Shown here: positions 18,401 through 24,414 of the stretch, in pieces
Layout of the letters: every line of letters begins with the position of its first letter
How positions within the stretch are numbered: position 1 is the stretch's first letter
DNA from: BP-191 sp035940575
GTDB lineage: Bacteria > Actinomycetota > Actinomycetes > BP-191
Assembly (NCBI GenBank): GCA_035940575.1
Contig: DASZER010000010.1
Coordinates: 62,001-126,000 of the forward strand
Length of the DNA: 64,000 bases
Reading direction: 5' to 3'
The notes under the pieces: generated by a model
Seen by the model: only the letters and a program-made list of their open reading frames with translations
What the model was told of the DNA's origin: nothing
Databases searched by the model: none
Position numbers and translations under genes: made by a program

Positions 18401-18456
18401 ACGCCGAGCCCGGTCTCCGCCTCCCGTACGACGCCTCGTAGCTGGATCCGGATCAC
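15424..18456 (-). CDS. large multidomain alpha/beta hydrolase
   Basis: About 1010 residues. The N-terminal ~400 are beta-rich, beginning with a transthyretin-like region (IRIQLRGVVREAETGLGVAGLFVKAYD). A hydrolase domain follows with oxyanion region VVVVVHGNSS, nucleophile elbow GHSRGGE, probable acid in YGSLDGD and His in GACHDRF. The C-terminal ~170 residues look like a carbohydrate-binding type beta sandwich ending VAVDSIQF. The start is set at GTG 18456 by an AAGGGGG ribosome site five bases upstream; GTG 18459 and ATG 18501 are in frame, but 18501 approaches the tRNA. No signal peptide is seen, so location is unclear. Ester or lipid hydrolysis is inferred. Confidence 0.75.
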   Translation of the reverse strand: MIRIQLRGVVREAETGLGVAGLFVKAYDKDLLFDDLLGSAVTGPGGEFEVVTESRDFRDLFERRPDVYVRVYAADRTTVLFEPDRGTTLDADTVIEVEVPRDVLGETAPERRVRIVGDDGRDKDDVAVGESLTLHVTGVRPSTMHRVEVSDDDGALFTDSLMSDAAGVLGPSVVWPLLGLEDPRTTEPVRVDEALERWAGRTISLRLTDGRDEVGTATLTVPRERRPFVVHVDDDDRVLNGFDAGERPVALHVEGTDAWESAQAFLVPRQHAWRVGDPFAPVLLDEGRPAVARVPGGERRMVVAEAGHVPPGAYDVVVRHVRYGYEDDDDLVLRADDIVTSRVTGVVIREHFMPSKVIGGGCANLQPIAGRVLPGAPYLEYSDVFQVGEDVWGALDPSALDPNHTSKMVAVYVVPHKTAAQWSMDSSLQNLAVLGGNAATPRWLTQSYCVNANLRLLWPNATQVGTYDVVADFGNNTADPMAFVPDDSYDMPLDLIDGYIAPGFRIVPDPTTDTSYPFAGQFTYTSATEGTIDVTDDFATQVNGIPLNARVYFPADVAGATLPSQISAAQPSYPVVVVVHGNSSAHPNDSYLGYDYLLEHLARNGFICASVHCNYGMYATGRARVMCRHLELLYAKFGANAANNVGLMGHSRGGEAVLAGTRLNQQEGWGYTVNAVIALAPSDWILHESLVAPWAEPFLAIYGSLDGDITGVEETAFSMYDRVRDVPKSMAFVHGACHDRFNAIWGDGDFYFGNLHANDIARVIPAATHEQIAKGYMSAFFRQHLRGETEWRGIFTGDWAPAAPFASSPGLRIPVQYKDTSPRTVDSFEGAHTPTSWQTSTIGGAVTESGLPVPPVEDDLADVDVHSPHETGGLMLRWDGTTDSVQWDVPAGQRDVTAYEVLSFRIGQRVDSASNPAGQPQDLRVTLTDGGGNLRAIRVSKLGSVPYPDVRYYNVFTKSSMSTVRIPLSAYTIHCLGVPDVDLTNVVSVRFEFAEKPTGEVAVDSIQFTD

Positions 18457-18512
18457 CACGTCCCCCTTCTTCTCGCGCACTGCGATGGCGGCGCGCTGCA
18501 CAATGCGGTCCT

Positions 18513-18599
18513 GGAGGGCTCGCCTAGCGGCCGATGGCGGCGGTCTTGAAAACCGCTACAGGTTCACCCCTGTCGAGGGTTCGAATCCCTCGCCCTCCG
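18513..18599 (+). tRNA. tRNA-Ser: tRNA-Ser (anticodon UGA)
   Basis: An 87-base class II tRNA: acceptor GGAGGGC/GCCCTCC, anticodon loop TTGAAAA with TGA, long variable arm (ACAGG...CCTGT) and T arm GGTTCGAATCC. Its 3' half is supplied by integrative element 1, whose core site overlaps the anticodon loop; the older 3' half is left at 26569-26625. Confidence 0.95.
18545..18557 (+). repeat. attL core (13 bp)
   Basis: CTTGAAAACCGCT at the anticodon loop and 3' anticodon stem of tRNA-Ser(UGA), repeated exactly at 26569-26581. Confidence 0.85.
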
Positions 18600-18601
18600 C
18601 T

Positions 18602-18676
18602 CTGACCTGCGGCTTTGCTGTTTCGCTCGTCGCTGGTCGGCCTCGGAAGGGGCCCCCGCGGTCACATCGCGGTCAC
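18602..18676. other. left integrase arm-type sites of element 1
   Basis: Two motifs lie just inside the left end. CTGACCTGCGGCTTTGC (18602-18618) recurs inverted near the right end (26503-26519) and in the same place after the other tRNA-Ser (37410-37426). GCGGTCACATCGCGGTCAC (18658-18676), itself a repeat of GCGGTCAC, overlaps the int stop and recurs exactly at 26432-26450. Position and symmetry fit integrase/excisionase arm sites; binding is inferred. Confidence 0.6.
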
Positions 18677-19870
18677 CGAGCCCTCGCGGGTGTGCGGAAC
18701 CACGTTGGCCATGCGTAACGCGGCCTCCCTCGCGACCGCCGGCAGGACGGCCGTGTAGAGGTTCGCCGTGATCGCCATCGTGGAGTGCCCGAGCCGGTCG
18801 CTGACGACCTTCATCGGTACGTCGGCCGCCAGCGCGAGCGTCGCGCAGGTGTGCCGCAGGTCGTGGAACCGGATCACCGGCACCCCGGCCCGCCGCGCCG
18901 TTGCCCGGAAGCCGATCGTCACCGACGCCGGCTTGAGCATCTGCCCGTCCTCGCGCGTGAACACCAGGCCGGTGTCGTGCCAGCCCTCGCCCCACGCCAG
19001 CCGCTCGCGCAACTGCGCCGCGCGATGCGCCTTGAGGACGTTCACCGTGTCGGGGTCGAGCGCGACCATCCGCTCGCCCGCCTTCGTCTTCGGCGGGCCG
19101 ACGTAGAGCTGACCGCCGACCTCGACCACCTGCTGCGCGACCCGCAGGTACCCGGTGTCGAAGCGCACGTCCTCCCACCGTAGACCCACCACCTCGCCGC
19201 GCCGCAGCCCCGCCATGACGACGAGGAGGTACAGCGCGTAGAGCCGGTCGTCGCGGACGTAGTCGAGGAAGCGACCCGCTTGGTCGGCATCCCACACCCG
19301 CGCCTTGCTCGGCTCCGTCGCCGGCAGCTCGACCGACAGCGCGGGGTTGTACGCGAGCAGCTTCTTCTTCACCGCGGTGTTGAGCGCGGCGCGGAGCGTG
19401 CCGTATATGCGCCGGATCGACGCCGGCGACAGCGGCTTGCCGCTCTTGCCGATCGTCAGGTCGGTGAAGAAGTCCTCGATGTGGTCCGGGCGACGTTCCA
19501 GATCGACAAGACGCAACGACCCGAGCCGCGGGCCGAGGTAGTCGTCGATGTGCCTCCGGTAGATCACCCGCGTGCTCTCCCGCAGCGCGCGCTTCCGCGA
19601 GAGCCACAGGTCGAGGTACTCGCGGACCGTGATGCTGTGCGCGTCCGCCGTGCGACCGCGCAGCTCGCGCATCCGCGCCGCCCGAGCCGCCTTGGCGTCC
19701 TGCTTGGTCTGGAAGCCTCCCTTCTTCTCCTGCACTCGGTTGCCGTTGCTGTCCCGGCCCACGTCGATGACGTAGGTCCACGTACCGGCGCACCGGTGCG
19801 GCGCGTAGCCACTGCCCGCGGTGGGGCAGCGTCTCGTGTGCCGCTGGTACACGCCCGCCTCGTTCCTCAT
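18662..19870 (-). CDS. int: tyrosine integrase of element 1
   Basis: 402 residues from ATG 19870. N-terminal Cys/His-containing arm-binding region (RRCPTAGSGYAPHRC), SAM-like core-binding domain (~75-170), then the catalytic domain with Arg in GLRRGEVVGL, His/Arg in HDLRHT, His in LGHS and nucleophile Tyr in NLYTAVLP. It should integrate and, with Xis, excise the element at tRNA-Ser. The start overlaps the xis stop (ATGA), so expression is coupled to xis. It is closely similar along its length to the integrase at 37470-38720 (shared VIDVGRDSNG, GPPKTK.GER), so the two elements are related. Confidence 0.95.
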   Translation of the reverse strand: MRNEAGVYQRHTRRCPTAGSGYAPHRCAGTWTYVIDVGRDSNGNRVQEKKGGFQTKQDAKAARAARMRELRGRTADAHSITVREYLDLWLSRKRALRESTRVIYRRHIDDYLGPRLGSLRLVDLERRPDHIEDFFTDLTIGKSGKPLSPASIRRIYGTLRAALNTAVKKKLLAYNPALSVELPATEPSKARVWDADQAGRFLDYVRDDRLYALYLLVVMAGLRRGEVVGLRWEDVRFDTGYLRVAQQVVEVGGQLYVGPPKTKAGERMVALDPDTVNVLKAHRAAQLRERLAWGEGWHDTGLVFTREDGQMLKPASVTIGFRATARRAGVPVIRFHDLRHTCATLALAADVPMKVVSDRLGHSTMAITANLYTAVLPAVAREAALRMANVVPHTREGSVTAM

Positions 19871-20145
19871 GACTCGTCCTCTCGGAGTTCCGAGAGAGCC
19901 GCCGGGGCAGTTGGTGACTCCGGCACCATGCCACCGGAGAGAGACACCGGAACAGGGTCGAGGCCGAGAAGCGCCAGCAACGGAGCGGTCGGTATCCGCA
20001 GCCGTCGCCCGAGCCGCAGGACCGGGGTCGGCCAGAGCCCGGCGACGATGAGGTCGTACGCCGCGGAACGGCCGATCCCGAGGAGCCGGCCGGCGGTGGG
20101 GACGTCGAGAACGGGCGGCAGCGACGCCGGGTCGTTGATGGTCAT
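19867..20145 (-). CDS. xis: excisionase / MerR-like helix-turn-helix protein
   Basis: 92 residues. A winged helix-turn-helix of the excisionase type spans ~13-60 (VLDVPTAGRLLGIGRSAAYDL, then PVLRLGRRLRIP). The tail is disordered and acidic. It overlaps int by ATGA and should direct excision by bending the att arms. The core is almost identical to the protein at 38717-39004. An 11-bp-period repeat array lies 57 bases upstream, probably controlling this operon. Confidence 0.88.
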   Translation of the reverse strand: MTINDPASLPPVLDVPTAGRLLGIGRSAAYDLIVAGLWPTPVLRLGRRLRIPTAPLLALLGLDPVPVSLSGGMVPESPTAPAALSELREDES

Positions 20146-20192
20146 GGCGGCTCTCCTCTCGCGCGTCCCAGGTGCGGGACGTGGGAGGACGG

Positions 20193-20266
20193 TTCAGCCG
20201 AGAGTTCACGAAAGGTTCACGGCGGAGTTACCAGCGCCGTGAGATCTCCGTGAAGTTCTCGTAACC
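20193..20266. promoter_or_regulatory. operator array A: 11-bp-period inverted repeat set
   Basis: TTCAC at 20205 and 20216 and GTTAC at 20227 lie exactly 11 bp apart; then in opposite orientation GTGA at 20239 and 20250 and GTAA at 20261, again 11 bp apart. A weaker TTCAG stands at 20193. The whole is a large symmetric array of six half-sites. Nearly the same 63 bp occurs at 39902-39964. It ends about 57 bases upstream of xis. Regular 11-bp steps fit an OmpR- or SARP-type winged-helix regulator. Confidence 0.65.
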
Positions 20267-20360
20267 GCGGCCGGCTCAGATCGGCGTCTAGACCCCCGCC
20301 TCGGTCCCGGATTGGAGGCGTGGACCGAGGCGCCACCCTTGAAGATCTTTCTCGGAGCCC

Positions 20361-20501
20361 GCTCCACCCCGCTGACCTGCGGTTTTGCGCTTCGCGCGGG
20401 TCGGTCGCGCCATATGTTCGGGGCTGCTTCGCACCCCCGAACATATGGCACTCCCTCGACACGCATATGGAGAAGGGAGGGGCAGGTCAGCGGGGTGGAG
20501 C
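20361..20501. other. structured element S1a: hairpin inside a 20-bp stem
   Basis: A perfect 20-bp outer inverted repeat (20361-20380 with 20482-20501) encloses a perfect 15-bp hairpin (20409-20423 with 20435-20449, 11-base loop) and a segment with CTCCCTCGACACGC and GGGAG. The same architecture with different stem sequences is found at 55942-56081 on the other strand; both outer stem and inner hairpin keep full pairing through paired changes, so structure is conserved. It lies between the WhiB-HTH gene and array A. Candidates: transfer origin, replication origin or structured RNA. No protein is encoded. Confidence 0.7.
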
Positions 20502-20590
20502 GGAGTAGGTCAGCAGCAAGATCAACAACAAGCAGTGGACAGGGTGGAGAGGGAGGAGAGAAGGGTTCGGGGAGGTAGGTCGGGGTTCGG

Positions 20591-21073
20591 TCAGGCGATC
20601 AACTTGCGGTCACGGCATCGGGCGCGGAGGCGGTTGACGGTACGACGGGTGACGCCGAGGCGAATCGCGATCTGTCGTCCGGACTCACCGTTGTCGGTCC
20701 AGCGGGCAACAGCGTGCAGGATCGCGTCCGACCGGCCACGTCCCCAGGTGCGGTCACCGCTCACAACGTCGGCGCCGAGGAAGTCCTCGACCGTCACGAC
20801 CGGCTCCGGCTGGCCCGCCTCCCTGCGCCAGGCCCTTCGCTCGGCCTCGGTCATGCCGCCGGCGACGCCCTCGACCGCGTTCACGAGTGCCCACCCCCGG
20901 CACTGCCGCCGCACGACGCACCCACCGCAGATCGCCAGCGCGTCGTCGCTCCGGCTCTCGTCACCGAACACCGTCGTCTGCCCGGCGCACTGTGCCCGCC
21001 GCACCCACGACGTGTACGGCTCGTCCGCGCGGTCGCTCACCAGGCGCGGCCGGCAGCCTGTCTGCTCAGCCAT
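20591..21073 (-). CDS. WhiB-like Fe-S regulator fused to a C-terminal HTH
   Basis: 160 residues from ATG 21073. The WhiB domain has Cys29, 49, 52 and 58 (C-x19-C-x2-C-x5-C), the ligands of a 4Fe-4S cluster, followed by the WhiB turn VAGGMTEAER. Unlike chromosomal WhiB proteins, it carries ~45 further residues forming a resolvase-like helix-turn-helix (ESGRQIAIRLGVTRRTVNRL). It is thus probably a redox- or NO-sensitive DNA-binding regulator of the element. It follows the 113-aa gene by seven bases. The same pair recurs at 43347-44143. Confidence 0.88.
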   Translation of the reverse strand: MAEQTGCRPRLVSDRADEPYTSWVRRAQCAGQTTVFGDESRSDDALAICGGCVVRRQCRGWALVNAVEGVAGGMTEAERRAWRREAGQPEPVVTVEDFLGADVVSGDRTWGRGRSDAILHAVARWTDNGESGRQIAIRLGVTRRTVNRLRARCRDRKLIA

Positions 21074-21080
21074 GGCGCCC

Positions 21081-21422
21081 CTACGCCGCATCGTTGGCGA
21101 CGGCAGCCGTCAGCCACAACGCGTCGTACGCGGTGCTCGTCGTCACCGCGACGTGGACGCCCGCCAGGTCGTCGGCGCTCAGGCCGAACGGCAAGAGTTC
21201 ACCCGCCATGACAGCCGTCCACGCCAGCACCGCCACCGCGTCCCGCGCGTCGGCGAGCGAGTCCGCGAACGCGTAGAGCCCCGCAAGCGGACTCGCGGGG
21301 TCGCAGACGTGCGCGCACCAGCGCGTCCCGCATCCGTCGCCGGCCGAGTCGTCCAGCGCCGCGGCGACCCGCAGCACCAGGAACGTCCGGTCAACGTCGT
21401 CAACAACCGTCTGTGCCGTCAT
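21081..21422 (-). CDS. 113-aa partner protein of the WhiB-HTH regulator
   Basis: No family is recognised. It aligns along its length with the 112-aa protein at 43805-44143 (shared SPLAGLYAF, ARD..AVLAWTAV.AGEL, FG..A.D.AG..V.VTTS.KYDA-type ending). Both precede a WhiB-HTH gene with coupled spacing, so they probably act together, for example as a partner, sensor or antagonist of the regulator. Mostly helical, no membrane segment, two or three cysteines. Divergent from the XRE gene. Confidence 0.75.
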   Translation of the reverse strand: MTAQTVVDDVDRTFLVLRVAAALDDSAGDGCGTRWCAHVCDPASPLAGLYAFADSLADARDAVAVLAWTAVMAGELLPFGLSADDLAGVHVAVTTSTAYDALWLTAAVANDAA

Positions 21423-21490
21423 GCGTCCTCCTCGGTTTCCCGCGACGCGTGATCGCGGCTCGATGTGGAGGCCGTCCGTACGATGCGGTC

Positions 21491-21733
21491 GTGCCAGAAC
21501 CGGAGATGGATCAGCGCGTGGGGCGCGCCTTCGGTGCTTGGGTCCGCGAAGTGCGGCTCCGCAAGCGCCTGACGCAGACGAGCGTCGCCGAGCGGGCGGC
21601 GGTGAACGTCAGCTACCTCTCGGAGCTGGAGTCCGGCAAGCACAATCCGACGGTCGGGCTCGCGGTCCGACTGGCACGCGCCCTCGACGTCAAGCCGACC
21701 CAACTGCTGGCGCGGCTGGACGAGATCGAGTAG
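21491..21733 (+). CDS. XRE-family helix-turn-helix repressor
   Basis: 80 residues, almost entirely a lambda-Cro/C1-type helix-turn-helix (RLRKRLTQTSVAERAAVNVSYLSELESGKHNPTV). GTG 21491 is used; ATG 21506 is possible but would have its GGAG directly adjacent. It is divergent from the WhiB module with a 68-bp shared control region and is probably the maintenance-type repressor of element 1. Element 2 has no XRE gene in the matching position. Confidence 0.85.
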   Translation: MPEPEMDQRVGRAFGAWVREVRLRKRLTQTSVAERAAVNVSYLSELESGKHNPTVGLAVRLARALDVKPTQLLARLDEIE

Positions 21734-21802
21734 CGCATCGACTTTGGCCATACCCAAAGTCCAGCCCCACTCCCAAGTCTCCGCAAGAGGCGCGTCGCAA
21801 TC

Positions 21803-22044
21803 TGTGGAAACTCGCCGCATGCCGGCGCGTCGTCCACAAGCTCGCGGTCGGGTCGCTGCCGTCCGGTCGAGCGCCGCGGGCCGCGCATCCTGCGGGGTCG
21901 CCCCTCCAAGTTCAAGGGCGCGCTGCGCGCGTCGCTTCGCGACCGCCTTCGGCGGCCCTTGATCTTGGAGCCTCTACGACCCCTACGGACAGGAGGAGCG
22001 GGCAGGGACAAGCCCTGCCCGCGAGGCGCGCGGCCCGCGGCGCT
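21803..22044. other. structured element S2a with DnaA-box-like sites (candidate origin)
   Basis: Between the XRE gene and the cargo lie TGTGGAAA (21803) and GTCCACAA (21832), similar to DnaA boxes, then a 175-bp structure: a perfect 17-bp outer stem (21870-21886 with 22028-22044), a long inner stem CTCCAAGTTCAAGGGC (21904-21919) with its complement (21955-21970, one T-T mismatch), and small hairpins inside it. The same design with paired sequence changes is found at 44332-44501, also beside DnaA-box-like sites and beside the WhiB module. Replication or transfer origin, or a structured RNA, are all possible. No gene is seen in 21734-22130. Confidence 0.6.
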
Positions 22045-22118
22045 CTTGCTGAGATGCACAATCGAGACCAAGTCGCCTGCGACGTCATGTCGTGAACGCG
22101 ACAACGGTCAACGGATCG

Positions 22119-22130
22119 TAAACTCGTCGG
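22119..22130 (+). promoter_or_regulatory. candidate -10 for a leaderless transcript
   Basis: TAAACT at 22119-22124 ends six bases before the ATG at 22131, and no ribosome site precedes that ATG. This spacing fits transcription starting at the start codon, common in actinobacteria. Confidence 0.4.
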
Positions 22131-22757
22131 ATGGACGTGCAGAAGCTCCTATCAACTGCGTGGCAGGCGGTCGAGCAGTCGGGGATACCGCAGGAACTCC
22201 ACGAGGTAGCGCTGAAGGAGGCAATCTCCTACCTGCGGAGTGGAAGTAGCGCGCCGCCTCATATGCGCGACCAGCCCGGCGATCGAGCCGGCGAACGGCA
22301 GGACGAGGGCGGGAGCGGCGAGCGCCGCGGCGGTGACAGCCCGTCGGGCGAGGACGCCTTCTTCCAGCAGTTGGCCCACGAGTCTGGTGTGGCCGAAGCG
22401 GACCTACGTGACGTCTTGAATCTCCGGCAGGACGGGTCCGTAATCGTTACTGTGCCGACGAAGGACCTGGGCACATCAACTGCGGAGCAGGCGCGTACCG
22501 TCACTGCGCTGGTCGCCGGCGCCCGCTCGAAAGGGCTCGGCGAGAAGCCCGTAGACGCGGACGCGGTGCGAGCAGAAGTAAAGCGCAAGGGGTGCTTCGA
22601 TCAGAATAACTACGCGAGTAAGAGCCTCGGCGCCTTGAAGGGCTTCAACTCAGGCGCGAACAAGAAAGAGATCGTCTTGACCTCCAAGTGGGTCAGTGAC
22701 TTTGTGTCAGCCGTGAACCGCGCGACCGGCCGCGAAGCCGGAGAATCAGCGAAGTAG
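22131..22757 (+). CDS. cargo protein, unknown, paired with HEPN-like protein
   Basis: 208 residues. Residues 1-40 form a helix (LLSTAWQAVEQSGIPQELHEVALKEAISYL), 45-75 are a charged low-complexity linker, and 90-205 form a folded part ending in a winged-helix-like segment (GCFDQNNYASKSLGALKGFN, then NKKEIVLTSKWVSDF). Basic, possibly nucleic-acid binding. The next gene starts three bases later on the same strand, so the two are a pair. GC content is below the element average, suggesting separate acquisition. Role unknown; a defence or toxin-antitoxin pair is a guess from context. Confidence 0.65.
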   Translation: MDVQKLLSTAWQAVEQSGIPQELHEVALKEAISYLRSGSSAPPHMRDQPGDRAGERQDEGGSGERRGGDSPSGEDAFFQQLAHESGVAEADLRDVLNLRQDGSVIVTVPTKDLGTSTAEQARTVTALVAGARSKGLGEKPVDADAVRAEVKRKGCFDQNNYASKSLGALKGFNSGANKKEIVLTSKWVSDFVSAVNRATGREAGESAK

Positions 22758-22760
22758 GGC

Positions 22761-23528
22761 GTGGACCTCGCGGACGTTAAGACAGGTTTTATTGCGAGCG
22801 GCCTTCCGCCGGCCGTCATATCCGAACTATTAACGGCGTATGCGGAAGCGAAGCGGAGGTTCCACCTCGGTGACCATCGGCCGCAAGCGGTGGAGGGCGG
22901 CAGGTTCTCTGAAGCAGCGTTCCGTTTACTGCAACACGCGACGGGACATCCGGTTACGCCCCTTGGAAAGACTCTACCGACGGTAGATAAACTGCTTTCG
23001 CAGTTCGAGAACTCGCAGACGGTCGATGCCCTGCGGCTACATATTCCGCGAACGCTGAAACTGATCTACGATATTCGAAACAAGCGTGACGTCGCGCACC
23101 TTGGGGATGGAATTGACCCCAACCGTCAGGACGCAACCCTAATTGTTGGCTGCATGGACTGGGCGTTGGCCGAGCTTGTGCGGCTATACCACTCAGTATC
23201 CCCGAACTCAGCACAACAGATTATCGAAGACCTGATCTCCAAGGAAGTCCCTGCGGTACAGGAGATCGGTGGTCAGCCCGTCATCCTGCGCGATCTCGGT
23301 GCGCGGGATCAAGCGCTCCTGATGCTGTACCGAGCTGGCGCGAGCGGCGCGACGCTTGACGAGCTGGCCGGTTGGCTCCGCGCAAGCCGGAAAGACCACT
23401 TGAAGACGAGGCTGCTCGCCCTCGACCAGCGAAAGTTGGTTTTACATCACCCAACGACCGGGCGGTTCTACCTCACGAGCCTCGGAATGAAGGACGTGGA
23501 GAGCCGGAACCTTGCCAAGCCAGTGTGA
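22761..23528 (+). CDS. HEPN-like cargo protein with C-terminal winged helix
   Basis: 255 residues from GTG 22761. The helical N-terminal half contains DIRNKRDVAH, an R-x6-H arrangement like the RNase motif of HEPN domains, near residue 110. The last ~70 residues look like a winged helix (ALLMLYRAGASGATLDELAGWLRASRKDHLKTRLLALDQRKLV, then GRFYLTSLG). HEPN proteins in mobile elements are often RNA-cleaving toxins or phage-defence effectors; I infer such a role but the motif alone is weak evidence. Cotranscribed with the preceding gene, which could be its partner. Confidence 0.6.
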   Translation: MDLADVKTGFIASGLPPAVISELLTAYAEAKRRFHLGDHRPQAVEGGRFSEAAFRLLQHATGHPVTPLGKTLPTVDKLLSQFENSQTVDALRLHIPRTLKLIYDIRNKRDVAHLGDGIDPNRQDATLIVGCMDWALAELVRLYHSVSPNSAQQIIEDLISKEVPAVQEIGGQPVILRDLGARDQALLMLYRAGASGATLDELAGWLRASRKDHLKTRLLALDQRKLVLHHPTTGRFYLTSLGMKDVESRNLAKPV

Positions 23529-23615
23529 GCTCCGGTCCAACTACCAACCTTGAGATCTGAGTACGGGCATGGCCCGTGTTGTCGAGACGACTACCAAACA
23601 CTTCTGCAGTTAATC

Positions 23616-24152
23616 CTAGTCGGCGGTGACTCCGGCCTCGCGCCAGTCCAGCGGGTCGAGCCCGATCTCCGCGCGTGCCGCGTTCGTGAACTCCCTTCGT
23701 AGCATCCAGTATGTGTTCGACCAGTCGGCCCACCGCCGCGGCAATGTTTTCCGCATGTGGTGCCATTGATCCGCAGCGGCGCATGCCACTCGGTCTCCGC
23801 TAACCAGCCGCAAATGCTCGAGCGCAGCTTGTGCCTCGTGTGCCGGGACGGCCGCGATGGCCTCAGCGAGGGCGGCACCGGAAACCCCGTCGTGCCTTGT
23901 CTCCTTGACTGCGACGCGCATCGCACAGAAAACGTCGTGCAACCGTGTCAGCCACTCGACGTACGCGGCGCGTCGGGCCGCATGCAGCCGCTCGGTGGCC
24001 TCGCGTCGATATTGGGCGCGCTGCGCCAGGTACCCAAGGCCGGCGCCGGTCGCGGTACCGACCAGTGTTCCTATGACTGCGACGAGTGACTCCACGGCGC
24101 GCACAATAGTGCTGGCCAGGGCGCGGAAGAACCCCGGACGATCGATGCTCAA
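23616..24152 (-). CDS. single-pass membrane protein, unknown
   Basis: 178 residues. A hydrophobic stretch (SLVAVIGTLVGTATGAGLGYLAQ, ~21-43) is followed by a charged, helical cytoplasmic part rich in Arg, Ala and His with a coiled-coil start (RREATERLHAARRAAYVEWL). This layout is common in small phage and element proteins of unknown role. The frame begins with TTG 24152; GTG about 18 codons later is an alternative. The 262 bases between this gene and the next hold nothing I can support. Lower GC than the flanking chromosome. Confidence 0.55.
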   Translation of the reverse strand: MSIDRPGFFRALASTIVRAVESLVAVIGTLVGTATGAGLGYLAQRAQYRREATERLHAARRAAYVEWLTRLHDVFCAMRVAVKETRHDGVSGAALAEAIAAVPAHEAQAALEHLRLVSGDRVACAAADQWHHMRKTLPRRWADWSNTYWMLRREFTNAARAEIGLDPLDWREAGVTAD

Positions 24153-24414
24153 GGGTGACCCTCTGCGGTTCTCCCACGTCGGCAGGCGGAGTCGAGCACC
24201 AGTTCGTCATGGCAAGGGCTTTGGATCGGGCGGCATATCGTCCGCGCGCCCAGGCAGAGGATCAAGCGACCCGAGGTGTGGCAAATCGCGGTCACACGTT
24301 ATTGCGACCGCCCGGCGGGCCGACGCGGCGTTACGCCGATCTGCAAAGCAGCAGACGAAGCGCACGCCACGGCTCGGGCGTCGAGCTGGCTGCGGTACCG
24401 GCTTAAGGGGTACG

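Noticed and set aside
23757..24089. Plus-strand frame opposite the 23616-24152 membrane protein
   Set aside because: Contains no ribosome site or recognisable fold; the minus-strand frame has a clear membrane helix and better composition.
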